Below, in pieces: positions 47,111 through 57,896 of a stretch of DNA of 64,000 nt. Every line of letters starts with the position of its first letter. Positions within the stretch are counted from its first letter, which is position 1. The DNA is from Protea cynaroides (lineage: Eukaryota; Streptophyta; Magnoliopsida; Proteales; Proteaceae): NCBI GenBank assembly GCA_028583415.1, contig CM053273.1, positions 87,456,676-87,520,675 on the forward strand, written 5' to 3'. The notes below the pieces were generated by a model. It was not told the DNA's origin. It saw only the letters and a program-made list of their open reading frames with translations, and did no database searches. The position numbers and the translations under genes were made by a program.

Positions 47111-47757
47111 TGCATTTTGAAAGCTTGAGAGGAAAGGTCCAACAAAGGCAGCAGACAAGAGTCACAGAAGATGGCGACCATATGAAGACAGATGAACCAG
47201 TCTATCAAGCACAGTTGACAGCATGGATGAAGATGAGCAGATCACTCTATACTTGAATACACTCAATGGGAACTTCGTCAAAGAATGAGAGGACATTGCA
47301 TTTATGTGGTTTCTCTGAACCATGGCTGGATAGAAACCTCCAAAGACAAGAACCCGATTTTTGAGTTTTTCTTCGACTGCACCATTGGCTAGATAGAGAT
47401 GGAAGAAATCAAGATTCGAAGGCTGAGCAAGGAACAAAAGTCATAAACAAAGGCGATCGACATCGACAATCTGTTCGACGAGGACCAAGTTCTAATGCTC
47501 ACTGGGGAAGACCAAGATGGAGATCCTGATCCACAACAATTCATACTCCCTATCAATGGAATGATCTCCAAACTGAAGTTTTTTATGTTTTGTTTACCCG
47601 AAGATTTTGTCATGTAATCACTATAGTATGGCCATGTCTGGGCCCAAAGTCTACGAGTCCTTAAATAGGTTGAATCTTTTGATAGTGTTGACTTCGTTCC
47701 ATTTGGAACCTCCTCTTATGTACCTCTGTTTTCAAGCGTTAATAAAGAAATTTTTTT
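47111..47757 (+). pseudogene. degenerate gag-pol junction, protease not recognised
   Basis: This region should hold the aspartic protease, but I find no DTG/DSG motif in a sensible setting. Only short fragments such as the FDEDQVLMLTGEDQDGDPDP-like translation at about 47475-47535 can be read. It is too decayed for a domain call. Confidence 0.35.
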
Positions 47758-48300
47758 GTGTCCACTTCTCCCAATCTCTTGTTTCCTAACTCTAACTTTA
47801 ATGATGATAAGAATAATGAACCATATCCTAAAATTTTGCAATCCATCAAAGCCTCGGAAGAGAAGAAAGCCCAACCTGCTGGCGAGGATTTCAAGATGGT
47901 CAATCTCGGCATGGAGGAGCAATTACAAGAGATCAAGATTGGTATAACCTTGACAGAAGAGGAGATAGCCCATTTGACAGAATAATTGAAGGGATTCCAA
48001 GAGGAATTTGCATGGTCTTATGAAGATATGACAAGCATAAACCCATAAGTGGTATGGCACAAGATACCCTTGATCCCTAAGGTAAAGCTGCATAAACAGA
48101 AATTGAGTTGGTTGAAACGTGAGCAGACTTTAAAGACTGAGTAAGATGTCATGAAACAGTTCAATGTCAGATTCTTGGAAGTATCAAAATACCCAGAATG
48201 GTTGATCAATGAAGTTACTGTGCATAAGAAGGATGGTTGATTGAGAGTACGTGTTGATTACAAGAATTTGAATAAGGCTAGTCCTAATGATGATTTCTTT
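47758..48300 (+). pseudogene. Tat reverse transcriptase, N-terminal remnant
   Basis: Reading VNLGMEEQLQEIKIGITLT, then EEFAWSYEDM, KYPEWLINEV and VDYKNLNKASPNDDF, this is the start of a Ty3/gypsy RT with several stops. It breaks off after the DDF motif. The core with the YVDD catalytic motif is absent: the next recognisable sequence is RNase H. Confidence 0.7.
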
Positions 48301-48329
48301 CATTGCCAAAGGTAGATATCCTAGTCGAT

Positions 48330-48870
48330 GACACAGTCCACCATAAAAGGCGTGGAGCTGAGGTATGACTAATAGATCCAAAAGGAGAGTTCGTGTCATT
48401 CTCGTTTTGATTAGAATTCAAGTGTACAAGCAATACTGCGGAGTACGGAGCTTGCATCACGGGACTTAGAACAGCCCTCACGATCAACATCAAGAAGTTG
48501 AAGGTTTGTGAGAACTTGTCCATCATTGTCTACCAAGTCAGAAGGAAAAAAAAACCAAAGATGAAAAATTGATACCGTATCAACAGTATACAATCAATTT
48601 GGCTCAAGAGTTTTACAAAGATCAAGTTTGACTATTCTCCAAGGGACAAAAAAAAATGCCGATGCATTGGCCACTTTGGCTTCAATGATCGGTGATGATC
48701 TTGTCGAATGCACAAGGCCCTTGGTGATCGAAAGAAGAAGACAACCAACATATGTTGAAGTCAATGCACTGATAGTGGATGGTAGACCTTGGCTTGCACT
48801 CATAGTAGACTTCATTGGAGAAGGCATATACCCTGCAGAAGCAACAACAAGAGAAAAGAAGTCATTAAAA
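48330..48870 (+). pseudogene. Tat RNase H remnant
   Basis: Fragments RGAEV, LIDPKGEFVSFSF, CTSNTAEYGACITGLRTAL and then NADALATLASMIGDDLVECT follow the order of the plant gypsy RNase H and connection to integrase, with stops between them. It lies immediately after the RT break, so at least several hundred bases of RT were lost. Confidence 0.65.
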
Positions 48871-48874
48871 TGAT

Positions 48875-50018
48875 ATGCTATGTAGCTTATCCTTTGTGAA
48901 GATATCCTTCATAAGAGATCCAATGATGGGGTATAATTGGACTTTGTCGACGAAGAGCAAGCATAAACCCTCATTGAGCAGATACATCAAGGAGTCTGTG
49001 GGCCTCATACTGGATGCCTGGATGCTTGCAAAGAAGATTCTGAGAATGGGGTATTATTGGAATACAAAGGAAGCAGATTGCGCGGAGTTTGTGAAGAGGT
49101 GTCATAAATGCCAAATCTTTGCCAATCTAATACATGTACAGAATTACACACTCTCAGTTTGCCCTGTCCATTTTCAACTTGGGGTATAGATGTGATCACC
49201 CAAAGGCGTCAACTGGGCATGAGTTCATTTTAGTAGCCATCGACTACTTTACCAAGTGGGTGGAGGCTCAATCATATGCCAAGCTCACCGCCAATAAGGT
49301 AGCCAAATTCCTTCAAGAGCATATCATCTGTCGGCACGGGATGCCTCACGCTCTAATCTCAAATCAGGGTCAACATTTCAGAGGAAAGGTACAAGAATTG
49401 GGCGAGAATTTCAGTATCCAAAGGCACCGTTCTTCCCCTTACCGGCCACAAACTAATGGAGCAGTAGAGGCCACTAATAAGAACATCAAGATCATCCTCC
49501 AGAAAATGGCAGAGACACACACTGACTGGGCGGATAAGTCACCATATGCCCTATGGGCCTACAGAACTTCTATCAGGACTTCTACGAGAACCACACCATA
49601 TTCTCTGGCATATGATATGGAGGCAGTACTCTCGGTAGAAATGGAAGTACCATCCTTGAGGATCCCAATGGATTCTCTAATCCCTGAGGCTGAAGGGCTT
49701 CGATCCCGTTATGAAGAGTTGAGTCTGATTGACGAAAGGAGGATGAAAGCAGCTGATAATGCAAAGAAATACCAACAGAGAATGGCCGTCACTTTCAACA
49801 AGAAGGTCAGATTTCATCACCTGACGTTAGGAGATCTTGTTTTAAAGGAACAAAGAGCACCTATCCATGACCCTAGGGGTAAGTTCCGTCCGAACTGGAG
49901 CGGGCCATTCATAGTAAAGGAAATTTTACCAGGAAAGGCAGTTCGACTGATAGATCTGGACGGTGAAGAGCTACAATATCTGACCAACCTCGATCAGTTG
50001 AAGCAGTATCATGTTTGA
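48875..50018 (+). pseudogene. Tat integrase, nearly intact C-terminal frame
   Basis: The zinc-binding part (RCHKCQIFANLIHV) is in an upstream frame that shifts near 49189. The 294-codon frame (49134-50018) then carries the core: FILVAIDYFTKWVEA (first Asp), LISNQGQHF where relatives have SDxG (second catalytic Asp changed to Asn), YRPQTNGAVEATNKNIK (Glu). The C-terminal LGDLVLKEQRAPIHDPRGKF and NWSGPFIVKEIL follow. The loss of the second Asp argues against activity, although the frame is long. Confidence 0.75.
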
Positions 50019-50991
50019 CCTCTTCACCCTTAAAAAAAAAGGCGGGTGCAGTTGGTTACGAAAGGAGGGTGCAGTTGGTCATGAAAGTCGACCGTTTTGG
50101 ATGAACTTCATGACAAGTTTGGGCTGGATTCTCTAAAGAGGTTATTACACCCCACCACTCAGGATTGGTTCTATCATCTTGTCATTATTAAAGGAAGAAC
50201 TTCCCGCTTTCTGGCTGAACTCTTTCATCCGTTCATCTATCCAACGGATTTCCCAAGAGTCACATATTGAGCCCATCTTTCATATCTCTTGATATCAACC
50301 TTAGTGGGTGTGTCATTCCGAAAAATTGTAATGATAATCTGGCTAGAACTCTTATCTGTCGTTCATTACATTCAACGACGTCCAAAGGTTCCAAAGAGCC
50401 CTTCATTCTATAAGCCTATAAAGTGGTATCTCTTCAGAGAGATCGACCATTCCACATAAACAACCAAAAGATCCTCCTGATGGGAATCTCATCTGGATAG
50501 CTTCATATCAGCCAAATGTGGCCTTCATTTTCTCTCACCTAACTTGTGACTCAGAAACTTAGGTCCAGACAAGGTCATACATATGTGCATTTCATGCACA
50601 ACTCACTAAGGTTTTCAATGTGTCTATAAGGTAAGAAAGTTCCAATGATTCCCCTACCAATTCTGTTGTGAATCAGGATTTTTTCTAAGTCGTTCTAGTG
50701 AGTGTTTAAGAACTTCTACTCGTCAGATAGAATGGCCATGGTGGATAAGGCATTGAGGGAGTGGAGTTGGCATAAAGAACTTGCTGAAGATAATTTTTGT
50801 TCTATGGGAGGTCCACTGGTATGCTTTCTCCAAATGGTGATAATAAAGCATGTGCTCAAGTTTGTCAAAAGTGGCTATTCGGTGCTGAGGTACAGATGGC
50901 CTACATGTTCAAGAAGGTTTCGTCTGTCTCCGTTATGAGTGGCAAAAATGTGCTTATTTTATCTTTACCCTCAATTGATACAATCTCGGGT
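50019..50991 (+). other. Tat element region between integrase and 3' LTR
   Basis: No domain is recognisable. A G-rich pair of short repeats (GGGTGCAGTTGGT, twice at 50043-50080) follows the integrase stop. The 78-codon frame at 50702-50938 has no known motif. Confidence 0.45.
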
Positions 50992-51004
50992 AAAGAGGGG
51001 TATC
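50992..51004 (+). other. polypurine tract of the Tat element
   Basis: AAAGAGGGGTATC directly precedes the TGTAAGCACC start of the 3' LTR. It is the expected primer for plus-strand cDNA synthesis. Confidence 0.7.
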
Positions 51005-51345
51005 TGTAAGCACCCCATTTTTGCCATCCCCAGCCATGAACAAGAGTCTTGATGGGCATATTCAGAAGGGTTGCGGGTCAACTCAAGGTTTGGACGATAA
51101 GTGGTGATTTCAAAGCTGATTTTGGCGGGCCCTACAGCAAGGTCATGGAAATACCTTCGAAATGATACCAGAATCATTCAATTCCGATATCAAACGAAGA
51201 AGATGTCGCGATTTTAGTCGGATTGAAATTGGCTTATTAAATCCAAGGGCTTTTCTGTAAATTATCATGAATTAAGGATTTATTGGGCAAATTATCGTGA
51301 TTTAAATCGATCGGAATTCATTCGACCATATCTTGATCGTTCGAC

Positions 51346-51740
51346 ATCCAAATCCGACGATTCAAGCGCCACTGTGCTCCCTTGCCTGTCCTCTTCAAAG
51401 TGGACATGAAGAATTTTGGACGGAAGCCGCCAGCGGATCCCATGCAAAGTTGTCGATCGGATTATCGTCAAAACTCCAATTCTTCATATCATGATCATCC
51501 GAAGTCCGAATCAGGCGATTCAAGTGCCACTGTGCTCCATTGCCTGTCCTCTTCAAAGTGGACGTGAAGAATTTTTGGCGGAAGCCGTCAGCGGGTCCCA
51601 TGCAAAGTTGTCGATTGGATTATCGTCAAAGCTTCAATTCTTCATATTTTGTTCGTCTGACGTCCGAATCAGACGATTCAAGCACCAGTGTGCTCCTTTG
51701 TCCGTCCTCTTCAAAGTGGACGTGGAAAATCTGAGAGAGG
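51346..51740 (+). repeat. 158-bp tandem repeat in the Tat LTR
   Basis: About 2.5 copies with a period of 158-159 bp; the block starting TTCAAG at 51361 recurs at 51519 and 51678. Copies differ at a few percent of positions. Confidence 0.85.
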
Positions 51741-52039
51741 CCATCGAAATTTTCATGCGGAATTGCAAGCTGAGAAGACTCATAATAGAGAGAGAGATCA
51801 ACCCAGTCCATACTTACTCTGCCCAACCCAGCTCAAGCCCAATTTAGTCCAACCCCGTCGAACTCAACCAGTCCAGCCTTACCCAGCCTAGACCGGTCTG
51901 GACCGAGTCAAGTCAATCCATGTGCATTATATATATATATATGATTTTATATTATATAATATATATCTCTTATATATATTATAATATATGCTTATATATA
52001 TTATATTATTTTATATAGGAATTGGGTGGGATTTGAATC

Positions 52040-52243
52040 AATAACCAAGAGAGAGAGAGAGAGTGGAAAGAGAGAGAGAATGGGAAAAGAGAGGAAGGAG
52101 AAAACCGAACATATATTATATATGTTCGGTCAAAGAGAGAGAGGAAGAGAGAGAGAATGGGAAGAGGGAAGGAGGAGAAAACCGAACATATATATTATAT
52201 ATATGTTCGGTCAAAGAGAGAGAGAGAGGGAGAGAGAGAGAGG

Positions 52244-52289
<46 letters not shown>

Positions 52290-52295
52290 GAGACA
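52040..52295 (+). repeat. GA-rich tract with two ACCGAACATATAT hairpin units
   Basis: Long GAGA stretches flank two copies of AACCGAACATATATT...ATATGTTCGGT, each a perfect inverted repeat that could fold into a hairpin. The long frames here (for example 52026-52490) encode only Arg/Glu runs and are not genes. Confidence 0.8.
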
Positions 52296-53439
52296 CGAGC
52301 AAAAAATAAAAAAAAAAACAAAAAAAACAGCAGAACAGGAGAAGGAGGTGCAGAACCACGCTGCCACCTCCTCCTTGGAGCCAAACCACTCCACCCCCCG
52401 CCCATGTCCAGCAGTCCAGCCCCATGCTGCCACGCTGCCACAAGCCTGCCCAGCCATGCCCGAATCACTCCACCTCCCATGCTTCATTAACACCCATCCG
52501 ACAACCCTCTTGCCGAGCAGCACCTACCTACCCAGCTGAATCACCGTACACTCCACCGCCACCTCTTGCTGCTAGCCTGCACAAGCCTGCACATCACCAT
52601 CCCTCACTGCCACCTCCATCTTCTCCCTTACCGAGCAGCACATACCTGCCCAGCCGTCTCCCTCACCTGCTCCCATCTGATTCCCCAAATCCTCCAGCGG
52701 CTTCCTGAAATCCCTCCACCAAACCGTCGACTCTCCATGCTGCCACCATGCTGCCACCAACCCCATCGCCTTTCCTCCCATGCTACCGCCATTCCATGCT
52801 GTCAGCAGCCATACCCGACCTCACCGCCACCTCCTCCTACCCATGCTGCCACACTCCTCCTCAGCTGCTATAAATTCCCATCTCAGCTGAATGAGAGAGA
52901 GGGGGATTTTTCTGGCGGGTTTTTGAGGTAGCAGATCATTTTTGGTCTGAACTACCTCTGAAAGAAAAAAAAAAAAGAAAAAAAGGGAGAGGCGAAAATC
53001 GCAGCACCCGACCACCTCTGCTCCTCCTTCTCACCAGTTACCCACTAAGTCTCCCATCTCCTGTTCATCATCGTCACCATCTTCGATTCATCCCCGACCA
53101 CCTCGCGACACCCTGCGACGATCTTCGTTGGCAACCCGACGACCCGGTAACGTTTCGTCATTCTCAACCATCGAAACAAACATCAAGCCGGTCGGCCGTT
53201 TTTTCTCCTTCTCCTCAGTTGGCATAACAGCATGTAACAGTATCTTGGTTAATTTTTTATTTTTATTTATTTGTTTATTTTATATTTTGTTCTTGATCAT
53301 CGATCAATTTTTGACATTTGAACCATCATGCCTATCCATGTTTATTGAAAACCATTTATGTTAATATTTCAACATGATGAAAATCAAACCATTGATCATG
53401 GAATTTAATGCAACGGAAATTGATCCGATGTGCTTGTAA

Positions 53440-54120
53440 ATTTTATGTGATAAAAAATGATCCGACCATATGATGAGAATTTCATGAAATTGGTCCGACC
53501 ATATAATGGGAATTTCATGAAATTGGTCCGACCATAGGTTTGGAATTATAATGTGGGTGATCCAACCACATGATTTGATTTTTACGAGAGTTGATCGTGA
53601 CCATATGATTAGAATTTTAATGATTTGATCATAGCCATTGATCTAAAATTTTGATGTGATTATAATTAATTTGAACCGTCAGATGATCTATGGAAGTGAT
53701 GTTAATCAATCTGAACGGCTGGATTGTGATCTTGACAATCTGAACCGTTAGATGGTCTTTGGAAGTGCTTTTAATCAATCTGAGCGGTTAGATTATCATG
53801 ATGAACGATCCGGGCCATTAGATTATCTTTGGAAATGATTTAAATGAATCTGAATGGTTGGATTATGATCTTAAGCAATTTGAACCGTTGGATTGTCATC
53901 GTGGGTGATTTTGATGAATCTAAATCGTTAAATCTTGATCATGAGTATTTTTGATGAATCTGAACGGTTGGATTATGATCTTGAGTGAGTTAAACCGTTG
54001 GATTATCATCGTAAAAATTTTGAGTGATGTAAATTATTGAATCTGGATCATTGTTTTGATGAAATCTAAGAGTTGATCATGGTCATCATTTTTTTTGAAG
54101 AGATATAACCGTTAGATTGA
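53440..54120 (+). repeat. diverged tandem repeats, GAACCGTTGGATT type
   Basis: First, several units around TTGGTCCGACCATA (53450-53540), then a series of units built on AATCTGAACGGTTGGATTAT and TTTGAACCGTTGGATTGTC up to about 54120. The spacing varies (about 40 to 90 bp), so it is an old, decayed array. Confidence 0.65.
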
Positions 54121-54737
54121 GGATTTGATATGGTCTATGTTGTTATATCTATGCATCTATCATTTTCCCTTGATTATGCTGTCATATTATGCACTACCAT
54201 GTTTGGAATGCTTACAATGTTAGCTTTGTGCACACTGCCATGCTGATCTGCTGTTGTATGCTATGCTTGAATGATGTTTATGTCGGCAAGAACTTACTTT
54301 TCGCTACACCCTAGTCGAACTGCCGTGCATGTACACTGATAGAAGACACTCCTAGGTGTGGGGACGTGCATGTAGGCACCCACATTCATGGGAAGGGTAA
54401 TAATGGAAAAATGATAAAAATTCTTAATCAAGAATCATGAAGCCTAGCCCAACAATTCTAAAATCAGGGTTGTAAGTGACAAGGGTAGTTTAGGACGATC
54501 CCTACCCCTCAGTTCATTTACCCTAGGATGCAGAATCTAGATAGATGTAATGTGAATCCAACCACAGATCATCTAGGATTATCATTCGGTCCGACTGGAC
54601 CGCCCATATTCTGACCCAAGTGGGTCACCCAATGAACAGTGCCGTTCGAACTACGCGGATCCTGATTCTCAGGTCATTACCCTGAGATACGTAGGTAGTC
54701 TGGAAAACTCCCAGATACGGTTCCACACATCAATCAA

Positions 54738-55700
54738 TGTGCCCTCTACCTTACTCCCTGAGAGACAAACCCTACTCCCTGAGAGTACAAACCTTACTCC
54801 CTGAGAGTACAAACCTTACTCCCTGAGAGTACAAATCCAACTCCCTGAGAGTACAAATCCAACTCCCTGAGAGTACAACCTTACTCCCTGAGAGTACAAA
54901 CCTTACTCCCTGAGAGTACAAACCTTACTCCCTGAGAGTACAAACCTCACTCCCTGAGAGTACAAACAAACCTTACTCCCTGAGAGTACAACCCTACTCC
55001 CTGAGAGTACAAACCTCACTCCCTGAGAGTACAAACCTCACTCCCTGAGAGTACAAACCTTACTCCCTGAGAGTACAAATCCAACTCCCTCTATCATGAA
55101 GTCGTACTTGCGAGTACGCACCCTTAGCCTTGCGAGGCTCTATCTTGAAGTCGTGCTTGCGAGCACGCACCCCCCTTAGCCTTGCGAGGCTCTATCTTGA
55201 AGTCGTACTTGCGAGTACGCACCCTTAGCCTTGCGAGGCTCTATCTTGAAGTCGTGCTTGCGAGCACGCACCCCCCTTAGCCTTGCGAGGCTCTATCTTG
55301 AAGTCGTGCTTGCGAGTACGCACCTTAGTCTTGCGAGACTATCTTACACTCTACTCCCTGAGAGCCACACCCTACTCCCTGAGAGCCACACCTTACTCCC
55401 TGAGAGTACAACCCTACTCCCTGAGAGTACAAACCTTACTCCCTGAGAGTAGTAACCTTACTCCCTGAGAGTACAAACTTTACTCCCTGAGAATACAAAC
55501 CTTACTTCCTGAGAGTACAAACCTTACTCCCTGAGAGTACAAACCTTACTCCCTGAGAGTACAACCCTAACTCCCTGAGAGTACAACCCTTACTCCCTGA
55601 GAGTACAAACCTTACTCCCTGAGAGTACAACCCTACTCCCTGAGAGTACAACCCTACTCCCTGAGAGTACAAACCTTACTCCCTGAGAGTACAAATCCAA
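54738..55700 (+). repeat. 22-bp tandem array CTCCCTGAGAGTACAAACCTTA, with 51-bp units
   Basis: The 22-bp unit occurs in two runs (54755-55090 and 55390-55700). Between them lie about five 51-bp units of the TCTATCTTGAAGTCGTACTT type, each with the palindromic TTGCGAGTACGCA. The unit GAGAGTAC alternates with GAGAGCCACAC towards the right. The repeats are very regular, which points to recent amplification. Confidence 0.92.
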
Positions 55701-56110
55701 CTCCCTCTATCATGAAGTCGTACTTGCGATACGCACCCTTAGCCTTGCGGGCTCTATCTTGAAGTCGTGCTTGCGGCCGCACCCCTTAGCCTTGCGGGGC
55801 TCTATCTTGAAGTCGTACTTGCGAGTACGCACCTTAGTCTTGCGAGACTATCTTACACTCTACTCCCTGAGAGCCACACCCTACTCCCTGAGAGCCACAC
55901 TCTACTCCCTGAGAGCCACACTCTACTCCCTGAGAGTCACACCTTACTCCCTGAGAGCCACACCCTACTCCCTGAGAGCCACACTCTACTCCCTGAGAGC
56001 CACACCCTACTCCCTGAGAGCCACACTCTACTCCCTGAGAGCCGCACCCTACTCCCTGAGAGCCACACTCTACTCCCTGAGAGACACACCTTACTCCCTG
56101 AGAGTACAAC
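55701..56110 (+). repeat. 51-bp units followed by 21-bp GAGAGCCACAC array
   Basis: Three 51-bp units (55708-55840) are followed by about twelve 21-bp units of CTCCCTGAGAGCCACAC. The same order is found at 44150-44530 in the left LTR. Frames of 125-147 codons here are translations of the array. Confidence 0.9.
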
Positions 56111-56640
56111 CCATGAAACGAACTACGTTGTACCTGATTTCTAGGACCTCTGGAATACGTAGGCAACTTGGAGGACTCTCCAAGTACGGTACCTCATCTT
56201 AGTATCCTTAGGTTCCCCATATCCATATCCATATCCGTATCCATATCCTCGTTCACTTCGATCCATTTAGGCTATCTCTAGATTCAATCTCAATCATCAT
56301 CAAGCATAAACTTCAACTTGAATAAATTGAATCTAAGAAAGCTTAATCATAATCCACATCCATAAACCTTAACCACTTTCTGTTTCGAACTACGTTTTTG
56401 GACTTGATTTCCAGGATTGGAATACGTAGGCAATTTGAGATGTTTTGGACATCTCAGATTCAGTCCATCACCGAACCATCTTTGGTTCGGTTCATTGTAT
56501 ATTATTTTATTTATTTTCTTACTTTGAGAACATGTTTTGGCTGAACTTAATCTAGAAGAACTCAGTAACTTGGCATAGGATCCCCCATGAGCCCTAGTCA
56601 TCATCCATTGACCATGAACAGTCAGAACCATAGAGTCTAA

Positions 56641-56888
56641 GGAAAGTAGAATCACATAGGAGGCCGATTTTTGGATCGGACAGTTTTGGGTGCCTAACAC
56701 CTTCCCAAACTGTACTTTGAACGCTTACCCGTTTCTCTGTTGGACCAAAGCCGATATGTTGGGTCATGAGTCAATAGAAGTCTTATCTCAGGATGAGGCT
56801 ACATATTAGGTCCTAGACCTTAATCTAGGTGGCGACTCCAAATCATTTCACCGTCCATTCAGCGTGGGTGGACATCACTATCCTCACA
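56641..56888 (+). repeat. terminal 248 bp of the Tat 3' LTR (right arm of the inverted pair)
   Basis: It is identical, in reverse complement, to 43844-44091. In this orientation it is the normal LTR end, so this arm is the original and the left arm the displaced one. Confidence 0.9.
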
Positions 56889-56893
56889 AACTC

Positions 56894-57616
56894 CTGCGCC
56901 ACACATGAGCCCGCATTCTTCTGAGCCATCCGATCAGCATTTCTCATACGTGGCTCTCTCTTGGCCACCGATTTTGCATTTTCTTATTTTTGAATTCCCC
57001 AAAATACCCCTATGTAGAATTTAAATGGCCTCTGTAACCTGTGTTAAACTTGATGCAGGGTGGATTTCTAGAGAGCTTTTCTCTCTCCTAGAAATCCACC
57101 GAATACTTGGTGGGCGTGCGGGAGAGGGGAAACCAACGCGCGCGGAGAAAAGACCAGTGCGCGCGGCATGCCTTGCGGGTTGTGCGCGATGGTGCCATGC
57201 GGGCTGGCCTGCTTGGCTTGCCTGCGATGGTGCCATGCGGCTGGCCTGCTCGGGCCGCCTTTGCCGGGTGCCATGCGGCTGGCTCTTGGGCCTGCCTTTG
57301 CCGGTGCCATGCGGCTGGCTCTTTGGGCCTACCTTGCTGTGGTGCCATGCGGCTGGCCTGCTGGCTGGCTGCCTTGGTGCTCGGCCAGGTTGGCTGTCTA
57401 GGTGGCATGCCTCCGTGGTGGGTCCCACCTTCTCTCTCATGGGTCCCACTTTCTCTCTCCTCTTTCTCTCTCCTATTTCTCTCTCCTCTAATTCTTTCTC
57501 CTCTTCCATGCTTCACAGTATCTGTAACACCTGTAGGATCCGCCATATCACCTGTAGGATCCGCAAACACTCTCTCTCATCAACCTTTGCCAACAATTAC
57601 AATACATAGACCAACA
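56894..57616 (-). repeat. 3' LTR of the large copia element, proximal part
   Basis: On the minus strand it starts TGTTGGTCTATGTATTG after the polypurine tract and ends at the Tat insertion. Together with 42434-43843 it makes an LTR of about 2.13 kb. At 57180-57370 there are four to five GC-rich units around GGTGCCATGCGGCTGGC, which give long spurious frames on both strands. Confidence 0.85.
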
Positions 57617-57630
57617 ATCTCCCCCTTTGG
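57617..57630 (-). other. polypurine tract of the large copia element
   Basis: On the minus strand CCAAAGGGGGAGAT sits directly before the LTR start TGTTGG. A second similar purine run lies about 40 bp upstream (57662-57675). Confidence 0.7.
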
Positions 57631-57896
57631 AATTGTTGGCAACTGCTCAATCCATAGACATTTCTCCCCCTTTGACAACAAGAACAAAGGGATTTCCCAC
57701 ATAGGAGTGCCCACCGTATCTTCCCAATCCTATGGGTGCTCCAAAACATAAACTTATCACCATAGCAGCAAAAAAAATACCAACAGACTCCCCCTGAGTC
57801 CTACATAGGGAGCGAAAAAAAAAATAGAACAAGCAAACCCTGCTCCCCCTCACTTCAAGCTTCTCAATGCTTGGGGAAGATAATCACTCCCAATTT
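57631..57896 (-). other. copia 3' untranslated region
   Basis: It lies between the polypurine tract and the end of RNase H. It has several CTCCCCCT/AGGGGGAG motifs and A-runs. No frame is supported. Confidence 0.6.

Larger units (their letters stand above)
43844..56888 (+). mobile_element. Tat/Ogre-like Ty3/gypsy element with inverted left terminus
   Basis: 13.0 kb, inserted in the copia 3' LTR with a perfect AACTC duplication (43839-43843 and 56889-56893). The plus-strand order is damaged 5' LTR, leader, gag, RT remnant, RNase H remnant, integrase, polypurine tract, 5.9-kb 3' LTR. Tat-type signs are the very long LTR, the repeated GAACTACG ... GGAATACGTAGGCA blocks and the GGTGGCGACTCC near the LTR end. 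The left end is not TGTAAGCACC as at the 3' LTR but an inverted copy of the LTR's last 248 bp. Most of RT is missing, so the element is non-autonomous. Confidence 0.85.
51005..56888 (+). repeat. 3' LTR of the Tat element (5.9 kb)
   Basis: It starts TGTAAGCACCCCATTTTTGC and ends CTATCCTCACA, next to AACTC. It contains several tandem arrays listed separately, a P/H/T-rich translated GC block (52330-52870), and three GAACTACG ... ACGTAGGCA blocks (about 54648, 56118, 56387). The last 248 bp include CACCTTCCCAAAC and GGTGGCGACTCC, usual near the LTR end of Tat elements. All the open frames within it are by-products of the repeats. Confidence 0.85.

Noticed and set aside
52026..52539. Arg/Glu-rich frames of about 155 codons
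   Set aside because: They are produced by GAGA microsatellites and a GC-rich tract. No conserved domain or start context.
54738..55700. CRISPR-like alternation of repeats
   Set aside because: The units are contiguous tandem repeats without unique spacers, in a plant LTR. Not a CRISPR array.
55759..56202. Frames of 125-147 codons made of repeated SLRATPY or LLPESHT units
   Set aside because: These are tandem-repeat translations in the Tat LTR, open in several frames, with no sign of selection.
57025..57751. Overlapping frames of 194-214 codons on the plus strand and 160-162 on the minus strand
   Set aside because: They are translations of GC-rich repeats (GGTGCCATGCGGCTGGC units) in the copia LTR. 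Several frames are open at once on both strands and none has a domain.
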